Shown: in pieces, positions 1 through 6,492 of the stretch
How positions within the stretch are numbered: the stretch's first letter is position 1
How the letters are laid out: each line of letters begins with the position of its first letter
DNA from: Bacteriovoracaceae bacterium
GTDB lineage: Bacteria > Bdellovibrionota > Bacteriovoracia > Bacteriovoracales > Bacteriovoracaceae
NCBI GenBank assembly: GCA_947440875.1
Contig: CANETG010000147.1
Location: 1 to 6,662, forward strand
Direction of reading: 5' to 3'
DNA length: 6,662 nucleotides
Program-made: the position numbers and the translations under genes
Notes under the pieces: model-generated
Told to the model about the DNA's origin: nothing
Seen by the model: the letters and a program-made list of their open reading frames with translations, nothing else
Databases searched by the model: none

Positions 1-2079
1 AATAGCAGGGAAAGAAATGAAGCCTGAATCACCTTCCGTGAGTGACACCTTAAGATCAAAAGAAACCACACCTGAAGCATCACACGGGGTGAGAGGTTTT
101 TCACGTGAAGCAGGAGATGCCGAAGTGAGGACTGTTTCATCAAATTTCACGTTCATTTCCGCAGGACGGAATGAGCTTGCAAAAGAGAAGTTACGAGCAG
201 CAAGAGAGTTAATGATCACTTCTTTAAACTCCCCCGCTTTACGAACTGAAGAACCAAGTTCATCAGCATAGAGCATGTGTTCAAACCAACCAGCAGCAGA
301 AAGTGCTGGGTGATTCCGCGTAAGTCTCATGGCTTCGAGAGTTAAATCTGTGAAGGCAACCAGTCCAGTGCGACCTTGTTCAGAAACGACGACAGCGAGC
401 ATATCTTTCATCGCTCCACCGTACGCCTCACCTTCATCATGGAATTCGTTGGTGAGATCAAAGCCCGTCGTGTTCTCGATCCGGAATTCGTTTTTACCTG
501 GGAAGTCTGCTCCATCAGTTTGATGTTCAACAACGAGTTTGGCGACGAAATCTGCCATCCCTTCTGAGAGCCCGCCGTATCCTCCAGTAGTCCCAGCAAA
601 TCCAAGGTGAGCACCCATGAGGCGATCCATCACGCCGTGACCAAGTTCGTGCCAGATAGTCGGATTGTCGCGGGCAAGGTTCGGTGTACCTGGATTATAA
701 GTCGTGAAGTTAATCGTATCGTCAGTGTAGTAAGCATTGTCTCTCATCCCGATGTCTGGATCGAAGAGGAATGCGTGGAACGGACGAGTCGAGAGCTCTT
801 TATCCGTGAATCCCATTTCAGCAAGAGCTTCCATGAGAACGGTGACTGACCAGTAAACCTGAAGCTCATCGACACCAGAGTTTATGTACTCAGTAGTGTT
901 GTGATCTGGGAGGCGGACAGGGATACGATTCAGAAGTTCTTCTGGTGAAGAAATAGTTTTTCCGAGAAGGCCCGGACGAACATAGCCGTAAACGTTTCCG
1001 TCTGCCTCTTGTCCGCAAGAATCTTCAGAGTTGATTTGACCGTCACGATTACAGTCACCGTTTTGGGCAATTCCCATGATGTGGTTAGGGCCGTTCAAGA
1101 GATTGAATTCAACTCCAGAGATTTTCTCTTTAACATCCGGATGAATGTTTATCGTTGCGTATTTCCCCTGAAGCAGAAGCCCAGAAGTCATGTCATTTGA
1201 ACGCGTCGGAATTTTCGCGACAATACCCTCAGCATCTCTTCTCATCGAAGCTTGTGACCAGAAATCATATTCCTGACCAATCGCCGTTTCTGCGAGAAGA
1301 CCGTGGTAGCGATTTCCCGCATAAACTTTTCTTGAAAGATCTCCCAACGGGTTCGTGGAATTCGGTACAACAGTATTGATGTATTTAAGTTCTTTCACTT
1401 CGAAAGGAAGTTTTTCTCCGGTTCCTTCTACTTCTTCATACATCGGAAAGATGTTTGCTTTCACGGTATGGAATGCTTCTGACTGAGGGAATTCCATGTA
1501 TGATTTTGAAATAATTTTATTTCTGAGAAGGGAGACTCTGATCGTATGAACACCGCGACGACCACGCACTTCTACGATCCGAACGAGATCTCCGTTACTC
1601 CACACATCTTTCGATTTTAATCCCAGGATACGCTTGTCAGTATCATGTTTCGAAACCTGTTCAGAAGCGATCTTGTTGATCGCCAAATTGAGCTGTTTGG
1701 ATTTAAGAGCTCCTGGAGAAAACATCGCCTGCTTATATTTTGCTGCCATGGCGACTTGTGCATTATTCGCTTTTTCATCGAGGTGCATTTCCGCAAGAAT
1801 CAGCTCGCCCGTTTTTTTATCAGACCAGATACGTATTGCCGTTTTCTCGACGGGGATGAACTGACTGGTCTGAACGTAAAACTTATAATTACTGGTCGCC
1901 AGTTGGCGCTCTTCAATGAGAGCAATATTTTCAGCCTCAAAGGCAGCACCTGTTTCAGTGCGCGCCTTCTCAAGAAGGAGCTTAAGTTCAGGGGCCATTG
2001 CCCCTTTCGTGAGTTTCGCTTCATAGGCATAAGCGCTTGAAATGAGTGATAGAGTGGCGAGAAGCAGAGTTTTTTTCAT
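1..2079 (-). CDS. Secreted M36 (fungalysin)-like zinc metallopeptidase, C-terminus outside window
   Basis: The frame is open from an ATG at 2077-2079 to base 1, giving 693 residues with no stop seen, so the 3' end is missing. The start is supported by AAGGA seven bases upstream and a good signal peptide (KK, hydrophobic core, AYA cleavage after residue 18), which predicts export to periplasm or medium. Residues from about 19 to 250 look like a propeptide (inferred from family architecture). The catalytic motif HELGH is at 477-481. A third zinc ligand candidate, E506 in LSEGMADF, lies 29 residues after the first His, close to the M36 spacing and longer than in thermolysin. H547 in an HDEGE motif resembles the M36 HxxGE segment. 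Residues 342-353 (DCNRDGQINSED) read as an EF-hand or dockerin-type calcium loop. The family hydrolyses proteins; a nutritional or predatory role is inference. A thermolysin (M4)-related enzyme is the alternative. The tail near the window edge looks beta-rich, perhaps an extra C-terminal domain. Confidence 0.85.
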   Translation of the reverse strand, partial: MKKTLLLATLSLISSAYAYEAKLTKGAMAPELKLLLEKARTETGAAFEAENIALIEERQLATSNYKFYVQTSQFIPVEKTAIRIWSDKKTGELILAEMHLDEKANNAQVAMAAKYKQAMFSPGALKSKQLNLAINKIASEQVSKHDTDKRILGLKSKDVWSNGDLVRIVEVRGRRGVHTIRVSLLRNKIISKSYMEFPQSEAFHTVKANIFPMYEEVEGTGEKLPFEVKELKYINTVVPNSTNPLGDLSRKVYAGNRYHGLLAETAIGQEYDFWSQASMRRDAEGIVAKIPTRSNDMTSGLLLQGKYATINIHPDVKEKISGVEFNLLNGPNHIMGIAQNGDCNRDGQINSEDSCGQEADGNVYGYVRPGLLGKTISSPEELLNRIPVRLPDHNTTEYINSGVDELQVYWSVTVLMEALAEMGFTDKELSTRPFHAFLFDPDIGMRDNAYYTDDTINFTTYNPGTPNLARDNPTIWHELGHGVMDRLMGAHLGFAGTTGGYGGLSEGMADFVAKLVVEHQTDGADFPGKNEFRIENTTGFDLTNEFHDEGEAYGGAMKDMLAVVVSEQGRTGLVAFTDLTLEAMRLTRNHPALSAAGWFEHMLYADELGSSVRKAGEFKEVIINSLAARNFSFASSFRPAEMNVKFDETVLTSASPASREKPLTPCDASGVVSFDLKVSLTEGDSGFISFPAI

Positions 2080-2117
2080 CGAAATTCCTTGTCTCCAGAA
2101 ATTGAGTTGCGGGAATC

Positions 2118-2133
2118 TAACCCATAGGGGTTA
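2118..2133. promoter_or_regulatory. Perfect 6-bp dyad in the peptidase leader or promoter region
   Basis: TAACCC, a four-base spacer ATAG, then GGGTTA form a perfect inverted repeat. It begins 38 bases upstream of the metallopeptidase start codon. It could be a repressor or activator operator, or a small hairpin in the 5' leader of the peptidase mRNA. No T-run follows on either strand, so it is not an intrinsic terminator. I do not recognise it as the site of a named regulator, and a dyad this short could arise by chance. Confidence 0.35.
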
Positions 2134-2153
2134 AAACCGGAGTCCTTTTACCA

Positions 2154-2163
2154 ACATTAATGT
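2154..2163. repeat. 10-bp perfect palindrome ACATTAATGT
   Basis: ACATTAATGT is its own reverse complement. It overlaps a second, spaced inverted repeat, AACAT (2153-2157) and ATGTT (2165-2169). It sits about 75 bases upstream of the divergent peptidase gene and about 180 bases upstream of the thiolase gene. It could be a transcription-factor site, but this is AT-rich DNA where short palindromes are not rare. No regulator is assigned. Confidence 0.3.
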
Positions 2164-2250
2164 GATGTTTACAGAGTATTCATTATTTTCCAGGGATCTT
2201 ATGGAGCTTTTCGGTAATGTTTTCAGTCCTCACAATCAGAGCTTGAAACC

Positions 2251-2262
2251 TTACACTTACAC
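2251..2262. repeat. Tandem TTACAC x2
   Basis: Two adjacent copies of the hexamer TTACAC lie just upstream of the terminator-like hairpin in the thiolase leader region. A direct repeat of this kind can be a binding site for a tandem-binding regulator. With only two short copies it may also be chance. Confidence 0.25.
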
Positions 2263-2264
2263 TC

Positions 2265-2287
2265 AGCGAAAACTTCCGCTTTTTTTT
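2265..2287 (+). terminator. Weak intrinsic-terminator-like hairpin with T8, upstream of the thiolase operon
   Basis: AGCGAA, loop AAC, then TTCCGCT can fold into a six-pair stem with one bulged C, followed by eight consecutive T residues (2280-2287). The polarity is for plus-strand transcription. No plus-strand gene ends upstream, since the flanking gene is the divergent peptidase. The hairpin would therefore end a leader or small RNA, or stop transcription entering antisense from the peptidase gene. The stem is short, so efficiency is doubtful. Confidence 0.35.
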
Positions 2288-2314
2288 CTCATTCCATGTC
2301 TTTGTTGATAGGAT
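2286..2314 (+). promoter_or_regulatory. Possible sigma-70-type promoter for the thiolase operon
   Basis: TTCTCA (2286-2291) and TAGGAT (2309-2314) each match four of six bases of the -35 and -10 consensus, with a 17-base spacer. The predicted start site would lie about 20 bases before the thiolase ATG, leaving a short leader containing the weak AAAGG ribosome-binding stretch near 2329-2333. The call rests on pattern matching in AT-rich DNA only. I found no convincing promoter for the divergent peptidase gene. Confidence 0.3.
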
Positions 2315-2341
2315 GATTTCACTCACAAAAAGGCTTTTTTC

Positions 2342-3541
2342 ATGAAGAAAATTTCTTACATCGTTCATGCCAAAAGGACACCAGTTGGATCTTTTGGGGG
2401 AGCACTTTCCGGTGTTCGGGTAGATGACCTTCTCGCGGAACTACTCAAAGACTATGCCCTTTCTGCCAAACATGATCTGAAGGAGATTAGTGACTCAGTT
2501 ATCGGTTGTGCCAATCAGGCGGGCGAAGATAATCGAAACCTCGCTCGCATGAGTCTTCTCTTGGCAGGATTTCCATTGGAAGTGACCGGCACGACAATCA
2601 ATCGTCTGTGTGGATCTTCCATCGACGCAGTGATGGATGCTCATTCAAGAATTCAGGCCGGAATAGGAGACTGCTTTATCGCCGGAGGTGCGGAGAGCAT
2701 GTCACGCGCTCCTTACGTAATGACAAAATCAAACTCCCCTTTTGATCGTGCCCAAAGAATGTGGGATACCTCCATCGGATGGCGTTTTGAAAATCCGAAA
2801 ATGGCAGCCATGTTTCCCCTCTTAGGTATGGGAGAAACGGCGGAAGAAGTTCGAGAGCTTCACAAAATCTCTCGCGAAGATCAGGATGCGTTTGCTTTGG
2901 CGTCTCATCAAAAAGCAATCGCCGCTCAGATCGCAGGAAAATTTACCGATGAAATTCTTCCCATCACCGTGGAAGGAAAAAAAGAATCTGTCATTGTGAA
3001 TAAAGATGAAGGTCCCCGTGCCGATACCTCAATTGAAAAACTCGCAAAACTGAAACCCGCATTCCGAAAAGAAGGAACGGTTACTGCTGGGAACAGCTCA
3101 TCCATTAATGATGGTGCCAGCATGGTCGTTATTTGCTCCGAAGATTTTTTAAAACGTCATCAGCTCAAACCCCTTGCCATGATAACTGGAGGAGCGGTTC
3201 ACGGACTTCATCCCAACGTGATGGGACTCGGACCAGTGGGGGCGACAAAAAAGCTTTGCGAAAGATTTGGCTATAAAATTTCAGACTTCGATGTCATTGA
3301 ACTCAACGAAGCCTTTGCGGCCCAGGCCCTCGGCTGCATAAAAGAACTTGAACTTGATCCCGAGAAAATTAACAAGAATGGCGGTTCGATTGCGATCGGA
3401 CATCCTCTCGGAGCTTCGGGCACAAGAATTCTCACGACCATGATTCATCAAATGCAGAAAGATGCGAAACTTAAAACAGGACTCGCTACCATGTGTATCG
3501 GAGTCGGCCAGGGCATTGCCCTATCGGTGGAAAGATGTTGA
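2342..3541 (+). CDS. Thiolase (acyl-CoA acyltransferase), resembling 3-oxoadipyl-CoA thiolase PcaF/PaaJ
   Basis: This 399-residue protein is a full-length biosynthetic/degradative thiolase. The nucleophile is C90 in NRLCGSS. The catalytic NEAF motif is at 322-325, H354 lies in AIGHPLGASG, and the second cysteine C385 lies in MCIGVGQG, so the active site appears complete. The family reversibly cleaves a 3-oxoacyl-CoA with CoA to give acetyl-CoA and a shortened acyl-CoA, in the cytoplasm. GEDNRN near 61-66, the DTSIGWRFENP stretch at 142-152, and CIGVGQG (rather than the commoner CIGGGxG) recall the PcaF/PaaJ branch, which yields succinyl-CoA and acetyl-CoA at the end of the beta-ketoadipate and phenylacetate pathways. 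This subfamily call is from memory of the family. No other pca or paa gene is in view, so acetyl-CoA acetyltransferase or a medium-chain thiolase remain possible. The start matches the family N-terminus; the ribosome-binding site is weak. It is the first gene of the apparent operon. Confidence 0.93.
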   Translation: MKKISYIVHAKRTPVGSFGGALSGVRVDDLLAELLKDYALSAKHDLKEISDSVIGCANQAGEDNRNLARMSLLLAGFPLEVTGTTINRLCGSSIDAVMDAHSRIQAGIGDCFIAGGAESMSRAPYVMTKSNSPFDRAQRMWDTSIGWRFENPKMAAMFPLLGMGETAEEVRELHKISREDQDAFALASHQKAIAAQIAGKFTDEILPITVEGKKESVIVNKDEGPRADTSIEKLAKLKPAFRKEGTVTAGNSSSINDGASMVVICSEDFLKRHQLKPLAMITGGAVHGLHPNVMGLGPVGATKKLCERFGYKISDFDVIELNEAFAAQALGCIKELELDPEKINKNGGSIAIGHPLGASGTRILTTMIHQMQKDAKLKTGLATMCIGVGQGIALSVERC

Positions 3542-3891
3542 AATTTTTATTTTTATTCCTCGTTAGTTTTCCCGCACTCGCCTGTCTCGGCGTAAACGTC
3601 GACGGTAAAGTTGCCGTAGATGGACAGACATGGAAAATAAATCAGACCTTCACCTTCGGACGCGAGCAAAGTGTGCGCATGGGTCCATATATACTTTCGA
3701 TGATACTTAGCCATAGTAAAACTGATTTCCGAGTGAAGTATAAACTCGAAGAAAAGAAAGAAAATAGGCTCGTCACTGTCGCCCGAGGGGAAGAGACTGA
3801 GATTGATCTCAATTCTCCGAGAGACATCATGGCAAAAGGTCTTGAGGGCCAGCCTAATTCGATCATCACACTCACGCTGAGAGATATTTAA
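3535..3891 (+). CDS. Small exported protein of unknown function, possible lipoprotein (118 aa)
   Basis: I do not recognise this family. The ATG at 3535 overlaps the end of the thiolase gene by 7 bases, indicating translational coupling. A more upstream ATG at 3493 would add 14 residues that overlap the thiolase C-terminus and bury the signal peptide, so it is not used. A TTG at 3538 is a possible alternative start. Residues 1-16 form a signal peptide (MLKFLFLFLVSFPALA). The ALA before C17 fits signal peptidase I; C17 is the only cysteine in the protein, which suggests a lipid anchor, but the -3 Ala is a poor lipobox. The rest is a short, charged domain of about 100 residues with alternating hydrophobic residues, probably beta-rich, ending in NSIITLTLRDI. 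There is no transmembrane segment after the signal. The location between thiolase and aldehyde dehydrogenase genes does not explain its role. The stop codon abuts the strong ribosome-binding site of the next gene. Confidence 0.75.
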   Translation: MLKFLFLFLVSFPALACLGVNVDGKVAVDGQTWKINQTFTFGREQSVRMGPYILSMILSHSKTDFRVKYKLEEKKENRLVTVARGEETEIDLNSPRDIMAKGLEGQPNSIITLTLRDI

Positions 3892-3900
3892 GGAGCTTTT

Positions 3901-5385
3901 ATGAAAGAAATCAAATTATTCATTGATGGTGAATTCAGGACTTCGGACAAAAGCTTTGTTTCAGAAAATCCTGCCAACGGAGAGGCGGTTGCAAAAGTTT
4001 ATATTCCGTCTGAAAAAGATATCGATCTCGCCGTGGACTCCGCTGAGAAAGCTTTCTATTCAAAAGAGTGGAGAGGAATGGACGCGCTGAAGCGAGCTGA
4101 GCTCCTTGAAAAGATTTCAGACAAGCTGAAAGAGAGAAGAAACGAGATCGTTGATCTTGAAGTCGCCGACTCTGGTTCTGCCCTCAGAAAGGCGAAGGCA
4201 GATGTCGCCAACGCCGCTTCTTATTTCAAAGTCCTGGCGGGACAGCTGCGTAAGTTTGCTTTCGAAGTAAAAGACGAAAGTGCCTCGCGCCCGGGCTTTT
4301 CTGCGAATTATAAAATTTATGAACCCGTGGGAGTCTGTGCTCAAATTATTCCTTGGAATTTTCCCCTCGTCATGGCGGCGTGGAAAATTGGACCGGTCAT
4401 CGCCGCTGGTTGTACGACGGTTTTGAAGTCGGCACAGGAAACACCTGTGACTGCTTCCATCCTTGCTGAAATCATTCGTGATGTCGGAGTTCCTGCTGGA
4501 GTAGTGAACATCATCACTGGTGGGGCCCATGAAGGTCAGTACTTGCTGAAGAATTCCAAAGTGAGGAAAGTAGCCTTCACTGGTTCTACTGAGGTCGGAA
4601 GAAAAATCATGGAAGGAGCAGGAAGAAATCTTCAGCGCCTTTCTCTTGAACTCGGTGGAAAGTCGGCCAATATTGTTCTCGACGATGCCGATTTAAGTAT
4701 CGCAGTTGATGGGGCTCTTTATGCTTTCCTGTACCATTCAGGACAGGCCTGTGACTCAGGGACTCGCCTCTTCGTAGAAGAAAAAATTTATCCTTCTTTC
4801 AAAGATGCGCTGGTGAAAAGAATTGCCGACGTCAAAGTTGGTCTCCCGACAGACCCAGGCACGGGTTACGGGCCTGTGGTGAATAAGAAACAGGCGGACA
4901 GGATTCTTGCCTATATTGAAACGACGAAGAAGGAAGGCGGGAAACTTCTTTTTGGGGGAAATAAAATAACGACGGGTGAAATGGCCAAAGGTCACTACAT
5001 TGAGCCGACACTTTTTGAAGTGACCCCGGATCACACTATCTTTAATGAAGAAATTTTTGGACCCGTGCTGGCGATAACTCCGGTGAAAAATGAAGACGAA
5101 GCCATTCGTTTGGCCAATAAATCGATCTATGGTCTGGCAGGAGCTGTTTGGTCAAAAAACGCCGAGAGGGCCAAGAATGTCGCAAAACTCCTTGAGACGG
5201 GAACTGTCTGGATCAATGAGTATCATCTTTTAAATCCAGGAATGCCCTTTGGTGGATACAAGCAATCAGGACTCGGGCGTGAGATGGGCGAAGAGGGGCT
5301 TAAGGCATATCTTGAAGTAAAACACCTCTGGGTATCGGACTGTGATGCCCGAGATAAGAAACCTTGGTTCGATGCCATTTTTTAG
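3901..5385 (+). CDS. NAD(P)-dependent aldehyde dehydrogenase (ALDH superfamily)
   Basis: At 494 residues this is a full-length ALDH, oxidising an aldehyde to the carboxylic acid with NAD or NADP in the cytoplasm. Conserved elements appear in order: PWNF with the oxyanion Asn N153, cofactor Lys K176, the GSTEVG nucleotide-binding turn at 228-233, general base E250 in LELGGK, nucleophile C284 in SGQACDSG, EEIFGP at 383-388, and the C-terminal PFGGYKQSGLGRE. All catalytic residues are present. The cofactor-ribose segment is unusual: K-S-A-Q-E replaces the common K-P-S/A-E-x, so Q179 stands where a Glu usually binds the adenine ribose. The start is well set by AAGGAG (3890-3895) five bases before the ATG. 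Nine bases separate it from the exported-protein gene and 11 from ddl. The substrate cannot be read from sequence; a betaine or semialdehyde specificity would be a guess. Next to a PcaF/PaaJ-like thiolase, catabolism of aromatic or fatty compounds is plausible. Confidence 0.93.
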   Translation: MKEIKLFIDGEFRTSDKSFVSENPANGEAVAKVYIPSEKDIDLAVDSAEKAFYSKEWRGMDALKRAELLEKISDKLKERRNEIVDLEVADSGSALRKAKADVANAASYFKVLAGQLRKFAFEVKDESASRPGFSANYKIYEPVGVCAQIIPWNFPLVMAAWKIGPVIAAGCTTVLKSAQETPVTASILAEIIRDVGVPAGVVNIITGGAHEGQYLLKNSKVRKVAFTGSTEVGRKIMEGAGRNLQRLSLELGGKSANIVLDDADLSIAVDGALYAFLYHSGQACDSGTRLFVEEKIYPSFKDALVKRIADVKVGLPTDPGTGYGPVVNKKQADRILAYIETTKKEGGKLLFGGNKITTGEMAKGHYIEPTLFEVTPDHTIFNEEIFGPVLAITPVKNEDEAIRLANKSIYGLAGAVWSKNAERAKNVAKLLETGTVWINEYHLLNPGMPFGGYKQSGLGREMGEEGLKAYLEVKHLWVSDCDARDKKPWFDAIF

Positions 5386-5396
5386 GACCTTGATTC

Positions 5397-6425
5397 ATGA
5401 AGAAAAAATTAAATGATTGTGTGATTCTTTTTGGTGGGAATTCTGAAGAAAGACTCGTCTCTGTTGCTTCGGCCCAGAATATCGCGACAGTTATTCCGGA
5501 AGCGGCATTGTGGTTTTGGACGAAAGAGGGAAAAGTGCATGAAGTCTCCTCTTCGGAACTTGCTGAGCACGCTGACGCTTTTACTAAAGAATTCTCATCC
5601 AAAACAGCGCCGAAAGCGGAGTCGCTTAGGTCAGGTCTTGAAACGCTTAAAGGCAAAGCGATCATTATCGCTCTTCACGGAACTGAAGGAGAAGACGGCA
5701 CTCTTCAAAAAATGCTCGAGCAGATGAAAATCCCTTTCACTGGTACCGGTGCCGCTGCCAGTGAAAAAGCTTTCAATAAAATTCTCACGAAAAAGATTGC
5801 AGCTGAAAACGGAGTGAATACTGCGCCCGAATTAGTAATAAAAGATCTTGATCCTTCAAGCATAAAATCACTCGGTGAGTTTTTTTCTGAACATAAGAAA
5901 ATCGTTTTAAAACCTTTGGCAAACGGATCCAGTGTCGGTCTTCATATCGTAGCCTCAACAGATGAATTAGAGAGAGCGATACCCGCCATCCAAAAAAGCG
6001 GTTATCTTCCCTATTTGAGTGAACCCTTTATCACAGGCAGAGAAATCACGGTCGGAGTCAGAGAAGACTCCCATCATCAACTTTCGCCACTTCCCTGCTC
6101 AGAAGTTCGCGTGATTCAAGGTCGTCAGTTTGATTACCATGGGAAATATCTAGGATCAGGTGTAGAGGAACTCACCCCCGCACCGCTTACGAAAGAAGAA
6201 TCAGAGGCTTGTCAAAAACTTGCTTTGAAACTTCACTCTGCTATTGGCTGTAGAGGATACTCTCGGACCGATATGATTCTGACAGAAAAGGGCCCTGTTC
6301 TTCTCGAGATTAACACACTCCCGGGACTATCGAGAGCCTCTTTCATCCCGCAACAGTTGCAGGTCGCGGGAATTTCCGTTCGAGATTTTTTTCTCGAGCA
6401 GATTAACCTTGAGGTACGAGTCTAA
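5397..6425 (+). CDS. ddl: D-alanine--D-alanine ligase
   Basis: This 342-residue ATP-grasp enzyme joins two D-alanines using ATP, in the cytoplasm, to make the dipeptide that MurF adds to the peptidoglycan precursor. Visible motifs are the N-terminal FGGNSEER with E18 at the first D-Ala site, ALHGTEGEDG (92-101), PFTGTG, ATP-grasp lysines K128 and K172 (LKPLANGSSVG), the EPFITGREITVGV strand (209-221), and GCRGYSRTD with Mg ligand D292. LEINTLPG with E304 and N306, and the final S315, complete the active site. K250-Y251 (HGKYL) matches the Lys-Tyr of D-Ala-D-Ala enzymes rather than the His seen in D-Ala-D-Lac ligases, so ordinary D-Ala-D-Ala synthesis is expected. Small departures are ERLVS for the usual EREVS and AFNK for the usual MDK. 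The length lies between the DdlB and DdlA types. AGGA nine bases before the ATG, overlapping the preceding stop, is a moderate ribosome-binding site. It is last in the operon and convergent with flagellin. Confidence 0.94.
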   Translation: MKKKLNDCVILFGGNSEERLVSVASAQNIATVIPEAALWFWTKEGKVHEVSSSELAEHADAFTKEFSSKTAPKAESLRSGLETLKGKAIIIALHGTEGEDGTLQKMLEQMKIPFTGTGAAASEKAFNKILTKKIAAENGVNTAPELVIKDLDPSSIKSLGEFFSEHKKIVLKPLANGSSVGLHIVASTDELERAIPAIQKSGYLPYLSEPFITGREITVGVREDSHHQLSPLPCSEVRVIQGRQFDYHGKYLGSGVEELTPAPLTKEESEACQKLALKLHSAIGCRGYSRTDMILTEKGPVLLEINTLPGLSRASFIPQQLQVAGISVRDFFLEQINLEVRV

Positions 6426-6438
6426 ATATTTTGCTCCC

Positions 6439-6466
6439 AAAAAAAAGGCCCACCTTGCGGCGGGCC
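6439..6466 (-). terminator. Intrinsic terminator of the flagellin gene
   Basis: Read on the minus strand, GGCCCGCC, loop GCAA, GGTGGGCC form a stem of seven G-C pairs with one mismatch (6447-6466), followed by eight T residues (6446-6439). It lies 26 bases past the flagellin stop codon, the classic Rho-independent arrangement. A second T-run precedes the stem on the minus strand (6475-6469). On the plus strand the stem is followed by A residues rather than T, so it should not efficiently stop ddl transcripts. Confidence 0.88.
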
Positions 6467-6492
6467 CCAAAAAAACTTTGTTCGGAAGCTAA

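Noticed and set aside
1645..2040. 131-codon plus-strand open frame opposite the metallopeptidase
   Set aside because: It lies wholly antisense to a coherent, motif-bearing gene with a signal peptide. Its translation shows no recognisable domain.
2183..2368. 61-codon minus-strand open frame across the intergenic region and thiolase start
   Set aside because: It overlaps the thiolase start antisense, shows no domain, and its Lys/Ser-rich translation reflects the T-rich plus strand.
3493..3534. Upstream ATG extending the small exported protein by 14 residues
   Set aside because: It would place the signal peptide internally and overlap the thiolase by 49 bases. The ATG at 3535 gives an ordinary signal peptide and short overlap.
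4117..4530. 137-codon minus-strand open frame inside the aldehyde dehydrogenase gene
   Set aside because: It is antisense to conserved ALDH sequence, and its translation is low in recognisable pattern and rich in Arg and Ser, typical of a shadow frame.
5300..5665. 121-codon minus-strand open frame across the ALDH-ddl junction
   Set aside because: It is antisense to two well-identified genes and has no motif or ribosome-binding site support.
5397..6425. Vancomycin-resistance-type D-Ala-D-Lac ligase
   Set aside because: The Lys-Tyr pair at 250-251 is that of D-Ala-D-Ala enzymes, and no vanH- or vanX-like gene is nearby.
6439..6475. Bidirectional terminator for both ddl and flagellin
   Set aside because: On the plus strand the stem is followed by A residues, not T, so only the flagellin direction has the U-tract needed for intrinsic termination.
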